A DNA stretch of 64,000 nucleotides from an uncultured Pseudomonadota bacterium (GTDB lineage Bacteria; Pseudomonadota; Gammaproteobacteria; Methylococcales; Methylomonadaceae). Positions 1 through 10,002 of the stretch are shown piece after piece. Below the pieces are notes generated by a model that did no database searches, was not told where the DNA came from, and worked only from the letters and a program-made list of their open reading frames with translations. Location of the stretch: NCBI GenBank assembly GCA_903918375.1, contig CAIXED010000061.1, positions 39,226 through 103,225 on the forward strand, read 5' to 3'. Positions within the stretch are counted from its first letter, which is position 1; every line of letters starts with the position of its first letter. The position numbers and the translations under genes were made by a program.

Positions 1-132
1 TGTGATGGTAGCCGTGCTTTGCCGGCGATTGTTGCCGAATTAGAGCAAAAGTTTGCCACTTCCGGCTTGACCAATGATGTCACCAACTTTCTTAACGTAG
101 CGTTGCAAAATGGCTGGATCCAACACGATTAA
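1..132 (+). CDS. pqqD: PqqD C-terminal part (5' truncated by window edge)
   Basis: Frame 1 reads CDGSRALPAIVAELEQKFATSGLTNDVTNFLNVALQNGWIQHD*; overlaps pqqE start as in pqqDE operons. Confidence 0.85.
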   Translation, partial: CDGSRALPAIVAELEQKFATSGLTNDVTNFLNVALQNGWIQHD

Positions 133-1234
133 CATCACTTCGCCGCGTTGGTTGCTGGCGGAATTAAGCTACAAATGTCCCTTGCAATGTCCGTATTGCT
201 CGAACCCGTTGGATTACGCCAAGTATCCCAATGAGTTAAGCACCGATGATTGGAAGCGAGTATTAAGCCAAGCGCGGAAAATGGGCGCGGTGCAGTTGGG
301 CTTTTCTGGCGGCGAGCCGTTAACCCGTCAAGATTTGCCGGAGTTAGTGGGGTATGCGCGTGAATTAGGCTATTACTCGAATTTGATTACCTCAGGTTAT
401 GGTTTAACCGAAGAAAAAATCATCGAGTTAAAGCAAGCCGGTTTGGATCATATCCAAGTCAGTATTCAAGCCAGTAGCCAAGAACTCAACGACCATTTAG
501 CTGGCACCACTACCTATCAGCATAAACAAGAAGTAGCGCGATTGGTAAAAAAACACGGTTATCCGATGGTGTTGTGTGTGGTGATTCATCGTCAAAACAT
601 TCACCAAATGTCAGAAATTTTGGCGATGGCGGAAAGTTTAGGTGCGGATTATCTGGAACTAGCCAATACCCAATATTACGGTTGGGCGCATATCAATCGT
701 GATGCTTTATTGCCGACCCGTGAACAATTTGCCGAAGCGGAAAAAATTGCCCAAGCCTTTAAAGAAAAAGTCGCTGGCAAAATGAAGATTTATTACGTGG
801 TGCCGGATTATTACGAAGATAGGCCAAAAGCGTGTATGAACGGCTGGGCGACGACGTTTTTAACGATTGCACCGGATGGCACCGCTTTACCTTGTCATTC
901 AGCCAGAGAGTTACCGGGGCTAGATTGTCCCAATGTTAACGATTTTAGTATCGAGCAAATCTGGAACGAATCGAAAGCCTTTAACTTCTTCCGTGGCACC
1001 GATTGGATGCAAGAGCCTTGCCGCAGTTGCGACGAAAAGCATAAAGACTTTGGTGGATGTCGCTGTCAGGCGTTTTTGTTCAATGGTGACGCTGCTAGCA
1101 CTGATCCTGTGTGCAGTAAATCACCAGAAAGACATCGAATTGATGCGGCGATTAATTCAGCTAGAGAGTTAGCCTTATCAGCCGATGAAAAACCCTTGGT
1201 ATTTCGCAATAGCAAAAATTCCAAGCAGTTTTAA
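110..1234 (+). CDS. pqqE: PQQ biosynthesis radical SAM protein PqqE
   Basis: Radical SAM CPLQCPYC motif near N-terminus, SPASM-type Cys-rich C-terminus (CMNGW, CRSCDEKHKDFGGCRCQAF). Confidence 0.97.
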   Translation: MAGSNTINITSPRWLLAELSYKCPLQCPYCSNPLDYAKYPNELSTDDWKRVLSQARKMGAVQLGFSGGEPLTRQDLPELVGYARELGYYSNLITSGYGLTEEKIIELKQAGLDHIQVSIQASSQELNDHLAGTTTYQHKQEVARLVKKHGYPMVLCVVIHRQNIHQMSEILAMAESLGADYLELANTQYYGWAHINRDALLPTREQFAEAEKIAQAFKEKVAGKMKIYYVVPDYYEDRPKACMNGWATTFLTIAPDGTALPCHSARELPGLDCPNVNDFSIEQIWNESKAFNFFRGTDWMQEPCRSCDEKHKDFGGCRCQAFLFNGDAASTDPVCSKSPERHRIDAAINSARELALSADEKPLVFRNSKNSKQF

Positions 1235-1245
1235 TAGATTAGAAA

Positions 1246-1803
1246 TTAGTCGAGTTCTTCAAAAAACTCGGCTAATGGAATTTCAAAACTCAAGCTGTGA
1301 AATTGGCAGCTATCGTCAGCAAAATAATCGTGCAACAGCCATTCTTGATTAGCCGCGCGGCGATAACATTCAACTCGTCGGCTATCGACATCAACGATTA
1401 AATATTCTTGAAGCGACTCAATGGTGCGATAAGCCAGAAATTTATCACCTCTACCATAAGCGGCGGTTGAATCTGATAAGACTTCAATAATCACGCTAGG
1501 ATGCGATAAAAACTGCTCGGCTTTGCGGTCATCAGCGTGGCAAGACACCATGACATCAGGATAAAAAAACGCGTTGTATTCATCAACGCGCAATTTCATA
1601 TCGGCAATATAAGGCTGGCAAGGTTTGCCTCTTAGTCGCTGTTTTAGCGCAGCAAACACATTGCCGGATACCACAACATGCTCACGTCGTGCACCGCCCA
1701 TCGCATACACCTCGCCATTCCAATACTCATGTTTCTCGGTTTGGCTGGCTTCCCAAGCTAAATAAGCATCGGGTTCAAATTGTAATTGATAGGCGACTTG
1801 CAC
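1246..1803 (-). CDS. Uma2 family (DUF820) putative endonuclease
   Basis: Typical Uma2 pattern: YLAWE..QTEKHEYWNGEVYAMGGARREH ... YPDVMVSC ... PSVIIEVLSDST..YDRGDKF-like. Confidence 0.9.
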   Translation of the reverse strand: MQVAYQLQFEPDAYLAWEASQTEKHEYWNGEVYAMGGARREHVVVSGNVFAALKQRLRGKPCQPYIADMKLRVDEYNAFFYPDVMVSCHADDRKAEQFLSHPSVIIEVLSDSTAAYGRGDKFLAYRTIESLQEYLIVDVDSRRVECYRRAANQEWLLHDYFADDSCQFHSLSFEIPLAEFFEELD

Positions 1804-1813
1804 GGTTTAGAAC

Positions 1814-2245
1814 TTACTCAATACCTGTTAAACCGACCACATTCCAGTTGTCGAAACTACCAGCACCTGATGTGTCGTCGCCGTTGTTGTATTGAATCCG
1901 GCAAACATAGTGATGAATCGCACCAGGAGCATCTTTGCCAGAAATTTCAACATCGGCATTAACGATGTATTCATAATTGCCAAGACTCCAAGCATTGGTT
2001 GCTTGGCCAGCGAAAGAGGTTGATTTTTCTTCGCCTAATTCTTCTTTGATGTAGTTATTGCAATGGGCGAAGGCCAAAGCCGTCATATCATTGCTAATTG
2101 GCATTGCATTGGCTTCATCTTTGCTTTCAACCAAAAACAAATCCGATGCCGCAATGTCATACATAAAAGGTAGGAAAAATTTGATTTGGATTGCCAATAA
2201 CGCTGCTAAAGCAATGGCAAACACGATAATTTTCTTTTTATTCAT
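1814..2245 (-). CDS. Hypothetical protein with N-terminal membrane anchor
   Basis: ORF with hydrophobic N-terminal segment; no family recognised. Confidence 0.6.
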   Translation of the reverse strand: MNKKKIIVFAIALAALLAIQIKFFLPFMYDIAASDLFLVESKDEANAMPISNDMTALAFAHCNNYIKEELGEEKSTSFAGQATNAWSLGNYEYIVNADVEISGKDAPGAIHHYVCRIQYNNGDDTSGAGSFDNWNVVGLTGIE

Positions 2246-2446
2246 AATGGTGTTGTGGATTTTATAATAATAATTACAGGTTCGATTTCAGATAATAGCA
2301 AAGATTGGTTGGCGAGAAAAACTAAAGCAAGCCATTGATAGCTTTGGATTAACGCTAATCCTGCATAAAGCAACTGGGATAAGTGATTTGGATTGGCATT
2401 AAAACGCTTGAAGAGCCTATATCCAAATCTCCCAGCTGTTACGTAG

Positions 2447-3532
<1,086 letters not shown>

Positions 3533-3546
3533 CGGAGTGCTTCATC

Positions 3547-4080
3547 ATGCAAGATCAACAATATGGCGAACATCGTCGCCGCTTTCAAATTGAAGAAGCT
3601 TTATTGATTATCTTATTAGGCTTGGCCTTATTGGGCATCAGCGTCACCGAATTTTCACCGTCCGATGGTTACGCCTATTGGTTGGGGATTGTGTTTGTAT
3701 TTGCGGTGATGGCGGTTTTGATTAGCTGGTTTAAATCTAAAAAAACCGATTTGGATTTTGGGGCGATCGTCAAAGAACAAGCCTTACATTGGCTAACCAC
3801 TTTGATAGTGGTGGGTGGTGCGTTTTTGCTACAACAATCGGGACGCTTGGATGAAAGCAGCGCCAGTTTAGTGGTGTTATTGATTTTAGCGCTGGCGACC
3901 ATGTTGGATGGGATTCGGATTGGCTGGCAAATGAGCTTGGTCGGTTTCTTTCTTGGCGCTTGTGCCGTGTTAATCGCCTATTTAGAACAATTCATGTTGG
4001 TCGCAGGTTTATTAGCGATTGTGATTATTGCCTGCACCATTATTTGGGAAATTTGGACCCATAAACGAGCTTACCGATGA
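3547..4080 (+). CDS. Small multi-pass membrane protein, unknown function
   Basis: Several hydrophobic helices; overlaps aroE start. Confidence 0.7.
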   Translation: MQDQQYGEHRRRFQIEEALLIILLGLALLGISVTEFSPSDGYAYWLGIVFVFAVMAVLISWFKSKKTDLDFGAIVKEQALHWLTTLIVVGGAFLLQQSGRLDESSASLVVLLILALATMLDGIRIGWQMSLVGFFLGACAVLIAYLEQFMLVAGLLAIVIIACTIIWEIWTHKRAYR

Positions 4081-4904
4081 CCGACCATTACGCCGTGTTT
4101 GGCGACCCGATTAAACACAGTAAATCACCGCGCATTCACACTTTATTTGCTCAGCAAAGCCAGCAAGATTTGGATTATGTCGCCCAGCAAGTGCCAGCCG
4201 AAACCTTTGTAACCGCGACCAACGACTTTTTTGCCAACGGTGGCCAAGGCTTAAATTGCACGGTGCCATTGAAAGAATTGGCTTGGCAATATGCCGATCA
4301 ACTCACCGAACGCGCACGGCTTGCTAAAGCCGTTAATACTTTAGCCAAACAAGCCGATGGCAGTATTTTGGGTGATAACACCGATGGCATTGGTTTGGTC
4401 AACGATTTAATCGGCAATCATCAGATTCAACTAGCCGGCAAACGGATTTTAATCTTGGGCGCAGGTGGCGCTACTCGCGGGATTATTTTGCCGTTACTGG
4501 ATTGTCAGCCAGCACAAATCAGCATTGCCAATCGTACTGTCAGTAAGGCAGAAGCCTTGGTTGCGGACTTCGCAGCACAAGGTAGACTGACCGCGCTGGG
4601 TTTTGAGGCACTAGCAGGACAGCAATTTGACGTGGTGTTAAATGCGACTTCGGCCAGCCTTAGTGACCAATTGCCGCCCTTGCCTGCCGATTTACTAGCC
4701 GCCAATGCCTGTTGCTACGATTTAGCCTACGGCAACCAACCAACCGCCTTTGTCAAATGGGGGCTGGCGCAGGGTGCAGCACAAAGCTTGGATGGCTTAG
4801 GCATGTTGGTTGAACAAGCTGCCGAAGCGTTTTTTATTTGGCGAGGGGTAAGTCCAGCGACAACTGATTTGATTGCTTTGCTTGATACCGAACGCCAGAA
4901 GTAG
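4077..4904 (+). CDS. aroE: Shikimate dehydrogenase
   Basis: YAVFGDPIKHSKSPRIH, NCTVPLKE, GDNTDGIGL, GAGGATRG motifs. Confidence 0.97.
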   Translation: MTDHYAVFGDPIKHSKSPRIHTLFAQQSQQDLDYVAQQVPAETFVTATNDFFANGGQGLNCTVPLKELAWQYADQLTERARLAKAVNTLAKQADGSILGDNTDGIGLVNDLIGNHQIQLAGKRILILGAGGATRGIILPLLDCQPAQISIANRTVSKAEALVADFAAQGRLTALGFEALAGQQFDVVLNATSASLSDQLPPLPADLLAANACCYDLAYGNQPTAFVKWGLAQGAAQSLDGLGMLVEQAAEAFFIWRGVSPATTDLIALLDTERQK

Positions 4905-4929
4905 GTGCATTGAATGCACCCTACAACTT
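4899..4929. repeat. Short palindrome AAGTAGGTGCATTGAATGCACCCTACAACTT at 3' end of aroE
   Basis: Inverted repeat read directly; resembles widespread GTAGGGTGC...GCACCCTAC intergenic palindromes. Confidence 0.6.
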
Positions 4930-4951
4930 AATTTTTTAAAAGGCCAAAACC

Positions 4952-6991
4952 ATGACCAATCCCTTACTCGAAATCACCGAATTACCGCAATTCTCAAAAA
5001 TCAAAGCCGAGCATGTAGTACCGGCGATTGAGCAATTGTTAGACGAGGCGCGTCAAACTATCACCAAACAATTACAAAACGGCGCACCTTACAGTTGGCA
5101 AAGCTTGGTTGAACCGATTGAAGCCGCCGAAGACCGCTTAAACAAAGCCTGGTCGCCAGTCAGTCACATGAATGCGGTGATCAATAGCGATGATATGCGC
5201 GAAGCTTACAACGCTTGTTTGCCTAAACTCAGCGAATACGCCACCGAAACCGGCCAAAACCTTGAGTTATATCAAGCTTATAAAAGCATCCATGACAGCG
5301 CTGAATTTGCCAGCTTAGATCGTGGTCAGCAAAAAATGATCAACAATGCTTTGCGCGATTTTCATTTGTCCGGTGTTGATTTGCCGGCTGATAAACAAGC
5401 CCGTTACAAGGAAATCAGCCAACAATTATCGAAACTTGCCAGCCAATTCGAAGAAAATCTGATGGACGCCACCAACGCATGGCAAAAGCTGATTACCGAT
5501 GTTGAACAATTACAAGGCTTGCCAGAATCAGCCTTAGCACAAGCCAAACAAAGTGCCGAAGCGGAAGGCAAAGACGGCTGGTTAATCAGCTTGCAATTCC
5601 CTTCATACTTAGCGGTGATGACCTATGCCGACAATCGCGAATTGCGCCGCGAACATTACCAAGCCTATTCAACCCGCGCTTCAGACCAAAGCCCTGATGC
5701 CGACAAATGGGATAACAGCGAAGCGATGGAACAAATCTTGGCCTTACGCCATGAAAAAGCCCAATTGCTAGGGTTTAACAACTACGCTGAATATTCGCTG
5801 GCTACCAAAATGGCCGACAGCACCGCTACCGTGGTCAACTTTTTAGAGGATTTGGCGGAAAAATCCTTAGCTCAAGCGCAACGTGATTTAGACGAATTAC
5901 GCCAATTTGCCGCCAGCGAACACGGTTTAGAGGATTTACAGGCTTGGGATATTGGCTATTATTCGGAAAAAATGCGCCAACATTTTTACCAACTGTCGCA
6001 AGAACAAGTAAAAGCCTATTTCCCTGTAAATCGAGTTTTGCCAGGTTTGTTTGCGATTGTTGAAAAGCTTTATGGCCTACAAATCAGCCCAATCAACCAG
6101 TTTGATAGCTGGCACCCTGACGCCCATTTCTACCAAATCATCGATAAAGACCAGCAACCTCGCGGCCGTTTTTATCTGGATTTGTACGCCCGCGCCAAAA
6201 AACGTGGCGGGGCGTGGATGGATGATTGCGTCGGACGGAAAAAAACCGCCGATGGCATTCAACATCCCGTGGCTTATTTAGTTTGCAACTTCACCCCGCC
6301 GACCGGCGATCAACCGGCTTTATTGACCCATGATGAAGTCGAGACCTTGTTCCATGAATTTGGACACGGTTTGCACCACATGTTGACCCAAATCGACCAT
6401 TTAGGTGTGTCGGGGATTAACGGCGTCGAATGGGACGCGGTCGAGTTGCCCAGTCAATTTATGGAAAACTGGTGCTGGGAAAAAGAAGCTCTGGCGTTAA
6501 TTTCTGATCATTACCAAAGCGGCGAAGCCTTGCCTGATGAATTATTCGCCAAAATGTTAGCCGCCAAAAACTTTCAAGCAGGAATGATGATGGTCAGACA
6601 ACTGGAATTTAGCTTGTTTGATTTCAAAATCCACCAAGACTACGACCCTGCCAAAGGCGGTCGAATCTATCAAACCTTGCAAAGCATTCGTGATCGGGTG
6701 GCCGTGGTTAAGCCACCGGCATTCAACCGCTTCGCCCACAGCTTCTCGCACATTTTTGCGGGTGGCTATGCAGCTGGTTATTACAGCTACAAATGGGCCG
6801 AAGTGTTATCAGCCGATGCGTTTTCTTTATTCGAAGAAAACGGCATTTTCGACCGCGCCACTGGCGAAGCGTTTTTGCATAATGTCTTGGAACAAGGCGG
6901 CAGTAGCGAAGCGATGAGTTTGTTTAAAAACTTCCGTGGCCGCGAGCCTAAGATTGATGCTTTATTGCGGCATAATGGGATTGCTGTTTAA
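4952..6991 (+). CDS. prlC: Oligopeptidase A (M3 family metallopeptidase)
   Basis: HEFGHGLHHML zinc motif; NPLLEITELPQFSKIKAEHVVPAIEQLL N-terminus. Confidence 0.96.
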   Translation: MTNPLLEITELPQFSKIKAEHVVPAIEQLLDEARQTITKQLQNGAPYSWQSLVEPIEAAEDRLNKAWSPVSHMNAVINSDDMREAYNACLPKLSEYATETGQNLELYQAYKSIHDSAEFASLDRGQQKMINNALRDFHLSGVDLPADKQARYKEISQQLSKLASQFEENLMDATNAWQKLITDVEQLQGLPESALAQAKQSAEAEGKDGWLISLQFPSYLAVMTYADNRELRREHYQAYSTRASDQSPDADKWDNSEAMEQILALRHEKAQLLGFNNYAEYSLATKMADSTATVVNFLEDLAEKSLAQAQRDLDELRQFAASEHGLEDLQAWDIGYYSEKMRQHFYQLSQEQVKAYFPVNRVLPGLFAIVEKLYGLQISPINQFDSWHPDAHFYQIIDKDQQPRGRFYLDLYARAKKRGGAWMDDCVGRKKTADGIQHPVAYLVCNFTPPTGDQPALLTHDEVETLFHEFGHGLHHMLTQIDHLGVSGINGVEWDAVELPSQFMENWCWEKEALALISDHYQSGEALPDELFAKMLAAKNFQAGMMMVRQLEFSLFDFKIHQDYDPAKGGRIYQTLQSIRDRVAVVKPPAFNRFAHSFSHIFAGGYAAGYYSYKWAEVLSADAFSLFEENGIFDRATGEAFLHNVLEQGGSSEAMSLFKNFRGREPKIDALLRHNGIAV

Positions 6992-7053
6992 TTAGCGTTT
7001 GCTGTATCGCCACTTTCACTAATCTGAAAGTGGCATTAACTGGTTTATTGAAG

Positions 7054-7338
7054 ATGAAAAATTGCCCAAAATGCGGCCAAGCCCGAGTTGGCGAAGTATT
7101 TAAATGTCCAACTTGCGATGTGTTTTATTCTCAGCTCGATGAATTGTTGTTTGAAGAGCAGCAAAAGCTAGAACGAAACACGGTTAAAGGCCAGTTAAAA
7201 CTGATTCTAGCCGCTGATGATAAATCGCAAGCGTTTAAGGCTTATTTACAATCGATTTGGCGGGAAACACCGTTAAAAACCAAAATCACCTTGTGGACGG
7301 TATTAGCGTTTGTATTTGTTTTGGTGTTTGGGGTTTAG
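7054..7338 (+). CDS. Small zinc-ribbon membrane protein
   Basis: CPKCGQ...CPTC zinc ribbon plus C-terminal TM; internal ATG 7054 preferred over 7030. Confidence 0.6.
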   Translation: MKNCPKCGQARVGEVFKCPTCDVFYSQLDELLFEEQQKLERNTVKGQLKLILAADDKSQAFKAYLQSIWRETPLKTKITLWTVLAFVFVLVFGV

Positions 7339-7359
7339 TGTTTTATTTGATTTTGTGAA

Positions 7360-7387
7360 GGGCGGGATATTTTCCCGCCCAATTTTT
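7360..7387. terminator. Rho-independent terminator between convergent genes
   Basis: GGGCGGGA-TATTT-TCCCGCCC followed by AATTTTT. Confidence 0.85.
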
Positions 7388-7400
7388 AATGGCTAGTTGA

Positions 7401-8117
7401 TTAGAATTTGTAACCAACACCAACGGTTAATGTATATGAAGATCCGCCAATATTGCCTGAATGTTGGGCACCATCACTTGTTGTGGCGTGAACAGCGCTT
7501 TTGGAATAGTCATACCAGTTGCCTTCGCCAAAACCATATAAGCCACCAGTAATAATTTGTTTGTAGCCTAAACCAAGCAAATATCCGTTCAGGTTGGCCT
7601 TTCCTACTGACTGATTGTTATCTCGTGTATCTATTGAATTAACAGTTTGCCCTGTGTAACCCGCCTTAAAGTAAACCAATTTCTCATCATCAATCACATA
7701 GCTAGGCGTAATAAAAACACTGTATCTATCCGATGTTTTTGTTGCTAATTCACTGGTTCTTAAGCTTCCGTCTTTTAAACAACTATCGTTGCTAGTGACA
7801 CAGTTAAAGGTTGATGAATTAGTGGTTCTGTTGAATGCCGACCAATCACCACCAATGCCTAATACAAATTTGGGGGTAATTGAAAAATTGTAGCCAGCGC
7901 CAAGAATCAAGGCCACGCCATCATTAGACATATCCTTAACTTGATTACCTCCATAAAGCTTTCCATCATTTTTAATTGTGGTTGCATTTTTTAAATCGGC
8001 CTGATTGCTTTCGTAGCCAGTACCAATTTGCGTATAAAACCCTTCAAACGCTGATTCAGCAACCGCTTGCCCAGAGAATACAGCAGCAATTGCCGTGATT
8101 AATAATGTGTTTTTCAT
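7401..8117 (-). CDS. Outer-membrane beta-barrel protein (porin-like)
   Basis: Signal peptide (MKNTLLITAIAAVFSGQAVA), alternating strands, terminal aromatic (GVGYKF). Confidence 0.8.
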   Translation of the reverse strand: MKNTLLITAIAAVFSGQAVAESAFEGFYTQIGTGYESNQADLKNATTIKNDGKLYGGNQVKDMSNDGVALILGAGYNFSITPKFVLGIGGDWSAFNRTTNSSTFNCVTSNDSCLKDGSLRTSELATKTSDRYSVFITPSYVIDDEKLVYFKAGYTGQTVNSIDTRDNNQSVGKANLNGYLLGLGYKQIITGGLYGFGEGNWYDYSKSAVHATTSDGAQHSGNIGGSSYTLTVGVGYKF

Positions 8118-8156
8118 AAAAGCCTCTTCAATTTATATGTCAAAAGTTGATGTAAT

Positions 8157-8169
8157 TTGTTGATAACAA
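8157..8169. promoter_or_regulatory. Palindrome TTGTT-GAT-AACAA upstream of XRE gene
   Basis: Perfect 5-3-5 inverted repeat in the divergent promoter region. Confidence 0.35.
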
Positions 8170-8209
8170 GATAGACACATAGGATTCTGTCACAGCTGTT
8201 GCTTTGAAT

Positions 8210-8224
8210 CAACAATATTTGTTG
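8210..8224. promoter_or_regulatory. Palindrome CAACAA-TAT-TTGTTG upstream of XRE gene
   Basis: Perfect 6-3-6 inverted repeat ~19 bp before ATG 8243. Confidence 0.4.
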
Positions 8225-8242
8225 TTTTATGAGGCAACATTT

Positions 8243-8638
8243 ATGGCTGATACAAGTAATTTACAATCTGTTTTTCCTAGTGAAGCCGTTGATTCTTTAG
8301 AGATTCGGTTGGCTAGAAACATATCAACTCGTCGGAAAGCTTTAGGTTTGACTCAAGCTCAGCTTGCAGAAAAACTCGGGGTTGAGACTGAAACTTTGTC
8401 TCGATTTGAGCGAGGAAAGCACTTGCCGTCTTTAGCCACGCTTGAGCGTTTGGCGGGATTGTTACAAGTGACAGTGAGTGAGTTGTTGGCCGAGCAACCT
8501 AAATTGGCGGATGATGATGCCTTGGTGATTTCGTCGTGGATTGCCCAGCTTGATGAGGAAGATAAACTTTTTGCTCGTACTATTTTGAAACAATGCTGCG
8601 AGCATTTAGAAGCAAAAGCCAAAGCACTAGAATCGTAG
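8243..8638 (+). CDS. XRE-family HTH transcriptional regulator
   Basis: RRKALGLTQAQLAEKLGVETETLSRFERGKHLPSLATLERLAGLL. Confidence 0.9.
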   Translation: MADTSNLQSVFPSEAVDSLEIRLARNISTRRKALGLTQAQLAEKLGVETETLSRFERGKHLPSLATLERLAGLLQVTVSELLAEQPKLADDDALVISSWIAQLDEEDKLFARTILKQCCEHLEAKAKALES

Positions 8639-8762
8639 ATTTATGGTGATTGATACTAATCCATCAAAATACCGTCATATTTATCATGAAAAACAAAGAC
8701 CTCAGAGACTTGAGCACCCAGCCTAGAACAGCAGGATGAATTAAAATACTGGTGGAGTGGCT

Positions 8763-9302
8763 TTAATCGTAATGCACTAAATCATAAGGCAAACTCGGCT
8801 CACGACCGTCTAACAAAGCGGTCAAAAATGCCCAAAATACATCAGCAGACGGTGGGCAGCCGGGCAAAAAGTAATCGACTTTAACCACTTCATGAATCGG
8901 TCGCACTTTGTCCAACAATAATGGCAACTCAGGATCGTTAGGAATTTGTGGATTCTCAACCCCGATGCCATCACGATAAGCTTCTAATAAACACTCTTCT
9001 AGGGGAATGTGGTTACGCAGCGCAGGCAAGCCACCGTTAATCGCACAAGCACCAACAGCCACCAAAATTTTGCAGTTTTTACGAAACTCGCGCAGGACAT
9101 GGACGTTTTCTGAATTACAGACGCCACCTTCAATTAAGCCAATATCACAAGGGTGGCAGTGTTCAATATCGGTTAACGGCGAGCGATCAAACTCGGCGAC
9201 TTCTATCAACGCCAGCAAACGCTCATCCAAATCCAAAAACGACATATGGCAACCAAAGCATCCAGCCAATGAGGTCGTCGCTACTTTTAATTTATTTGCC
9301 AT
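8763..9302 (-). CDS. hoxY: NAD-reducing [NiFe] hydrogenase small subunit HoxY
   Basis: CFGCHMS, GGVCN, GACAINGG, PGCPPSADV cluster ligand motifs; start chosen at MANKLKVATTS. Confidence 0.93.
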   Translation of the reverse strand: MANKLKVATTSLAGCFGCHMSFLDLDERLLALIEVAEFDRSPLTDIEHCHPCDIGLIEGGVCNSENVHVLREFRKNCKILVAVGACAINGGLPALRNHIPLEECLLEAYRDGIGVENPQIPNDPELPLLLDKVRPIHEVVKVDYFLPGCPPSADVFWAFLTALLDGREPSLPYDLVHYD

Positions 9303-10002
9303 GTTCTTGCTCCAAAGCGACTTCGTCAATGCTGTGATGATCATAAATCCGCTCGCCAATCGGGGCTTGATAAGCGGTATGTTTAATCAAAATAGCGCCA
9401 GTAGGACAGATATGCGCGGCACTGTCGTTCACATCAATGTCACTGTCTTTCAGTTGACCAGTAGCGGAATTGATAATTAAGCGTTTATTAATCCCGCGCC
9501 CGCTGATGCCAAATACATTTTTACCGTCTTTTTCTCGGCTGGCACGCACACATAAATTGCAGAAAATACAGCGATTGTGATCAATCAAAATCTCGGGATG
9601 CGAGGCATCGACGGCTCGGTGCGGGTAAAAGTGGGGGAAATGGTTGTCGAGCATATTTAACTGATAGCCAACCGCTTGTAATTGGCAATTGCCGCTTTTT
9701 TCGCAAGAAGGGCATAAATGATTGCCTTCCACAAACAGCATTTGGGTAATCTTGCGACGGTCTTGTTTAAGTTGTTCGGTATTATTTAAAACCGCTTGCC
9801 CTTCTGCCGCCGGAAAGGTGCAAGCCGAGCAATTGCGACCGTTGACATTCACCGTACACAATTTACAGCTGCCATGCGGGGTATAGCCGGGTTTGTGACA
9901 TAAATGAGGGATATAAACACCGGCAGCAGTGGCGGCTTCGATAATGGTTTGGCCTTCGCTAAATTCAATGCGTTGACCATCGATAGTTAAACTAGCCATC
10001 AT
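9292..10002 (-). CDS. hoxU: NAD-reducing hydrogenase diaphorase subunit HoxU
   Basis: 2Fe-2S N-terminus (HLCHKPGYTPHGSCKLCTV), NCQLQAVGYQL, CIFCNLCVRA. Confidence 0.93.
   Translation of the reverse strand: MMASLTIDGQRIEFSEGQTIIEAATAAGVYIPHLCHKPGYTPHGSCKLCTVNVNGRNCSACTFPAAEGQAVLNNTEQLKQDRRKITQMLFVEGNHLCPSCEKSGNCQLQAVGYQLNMLDNHFPHFYPHRAVDASHPEILIDHNRCIFCNLCVRASREKDGKNVFGISGRGINKRLIINSATGQLKDSDIDVNDSAAHICPTGAILIKHTAYQAPIGERIYDHHSIDEVALEQEHGK

Noticed and set aside
933-1172. Small ORFs listed antisense to or in alternative frames of conserved genes (e.g. 933-1172, 13509-13865, 33902-34393, 42502-42897)
   Set aside because: They overlap strongly supported genes and have no recognisable domains; shadow ORFs
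8187-8204. CTGTCAC-AGCT-GTTGCTT near the XRE gene as a Pho box
   Set aside because: Second 7-mer does not match; single half-site only
8639-8762. Possible hoxH remnant downstream of hoxY
   Set aside because: Both strands read by eye: only short frames (27-31 codons) with no HoxH motifs
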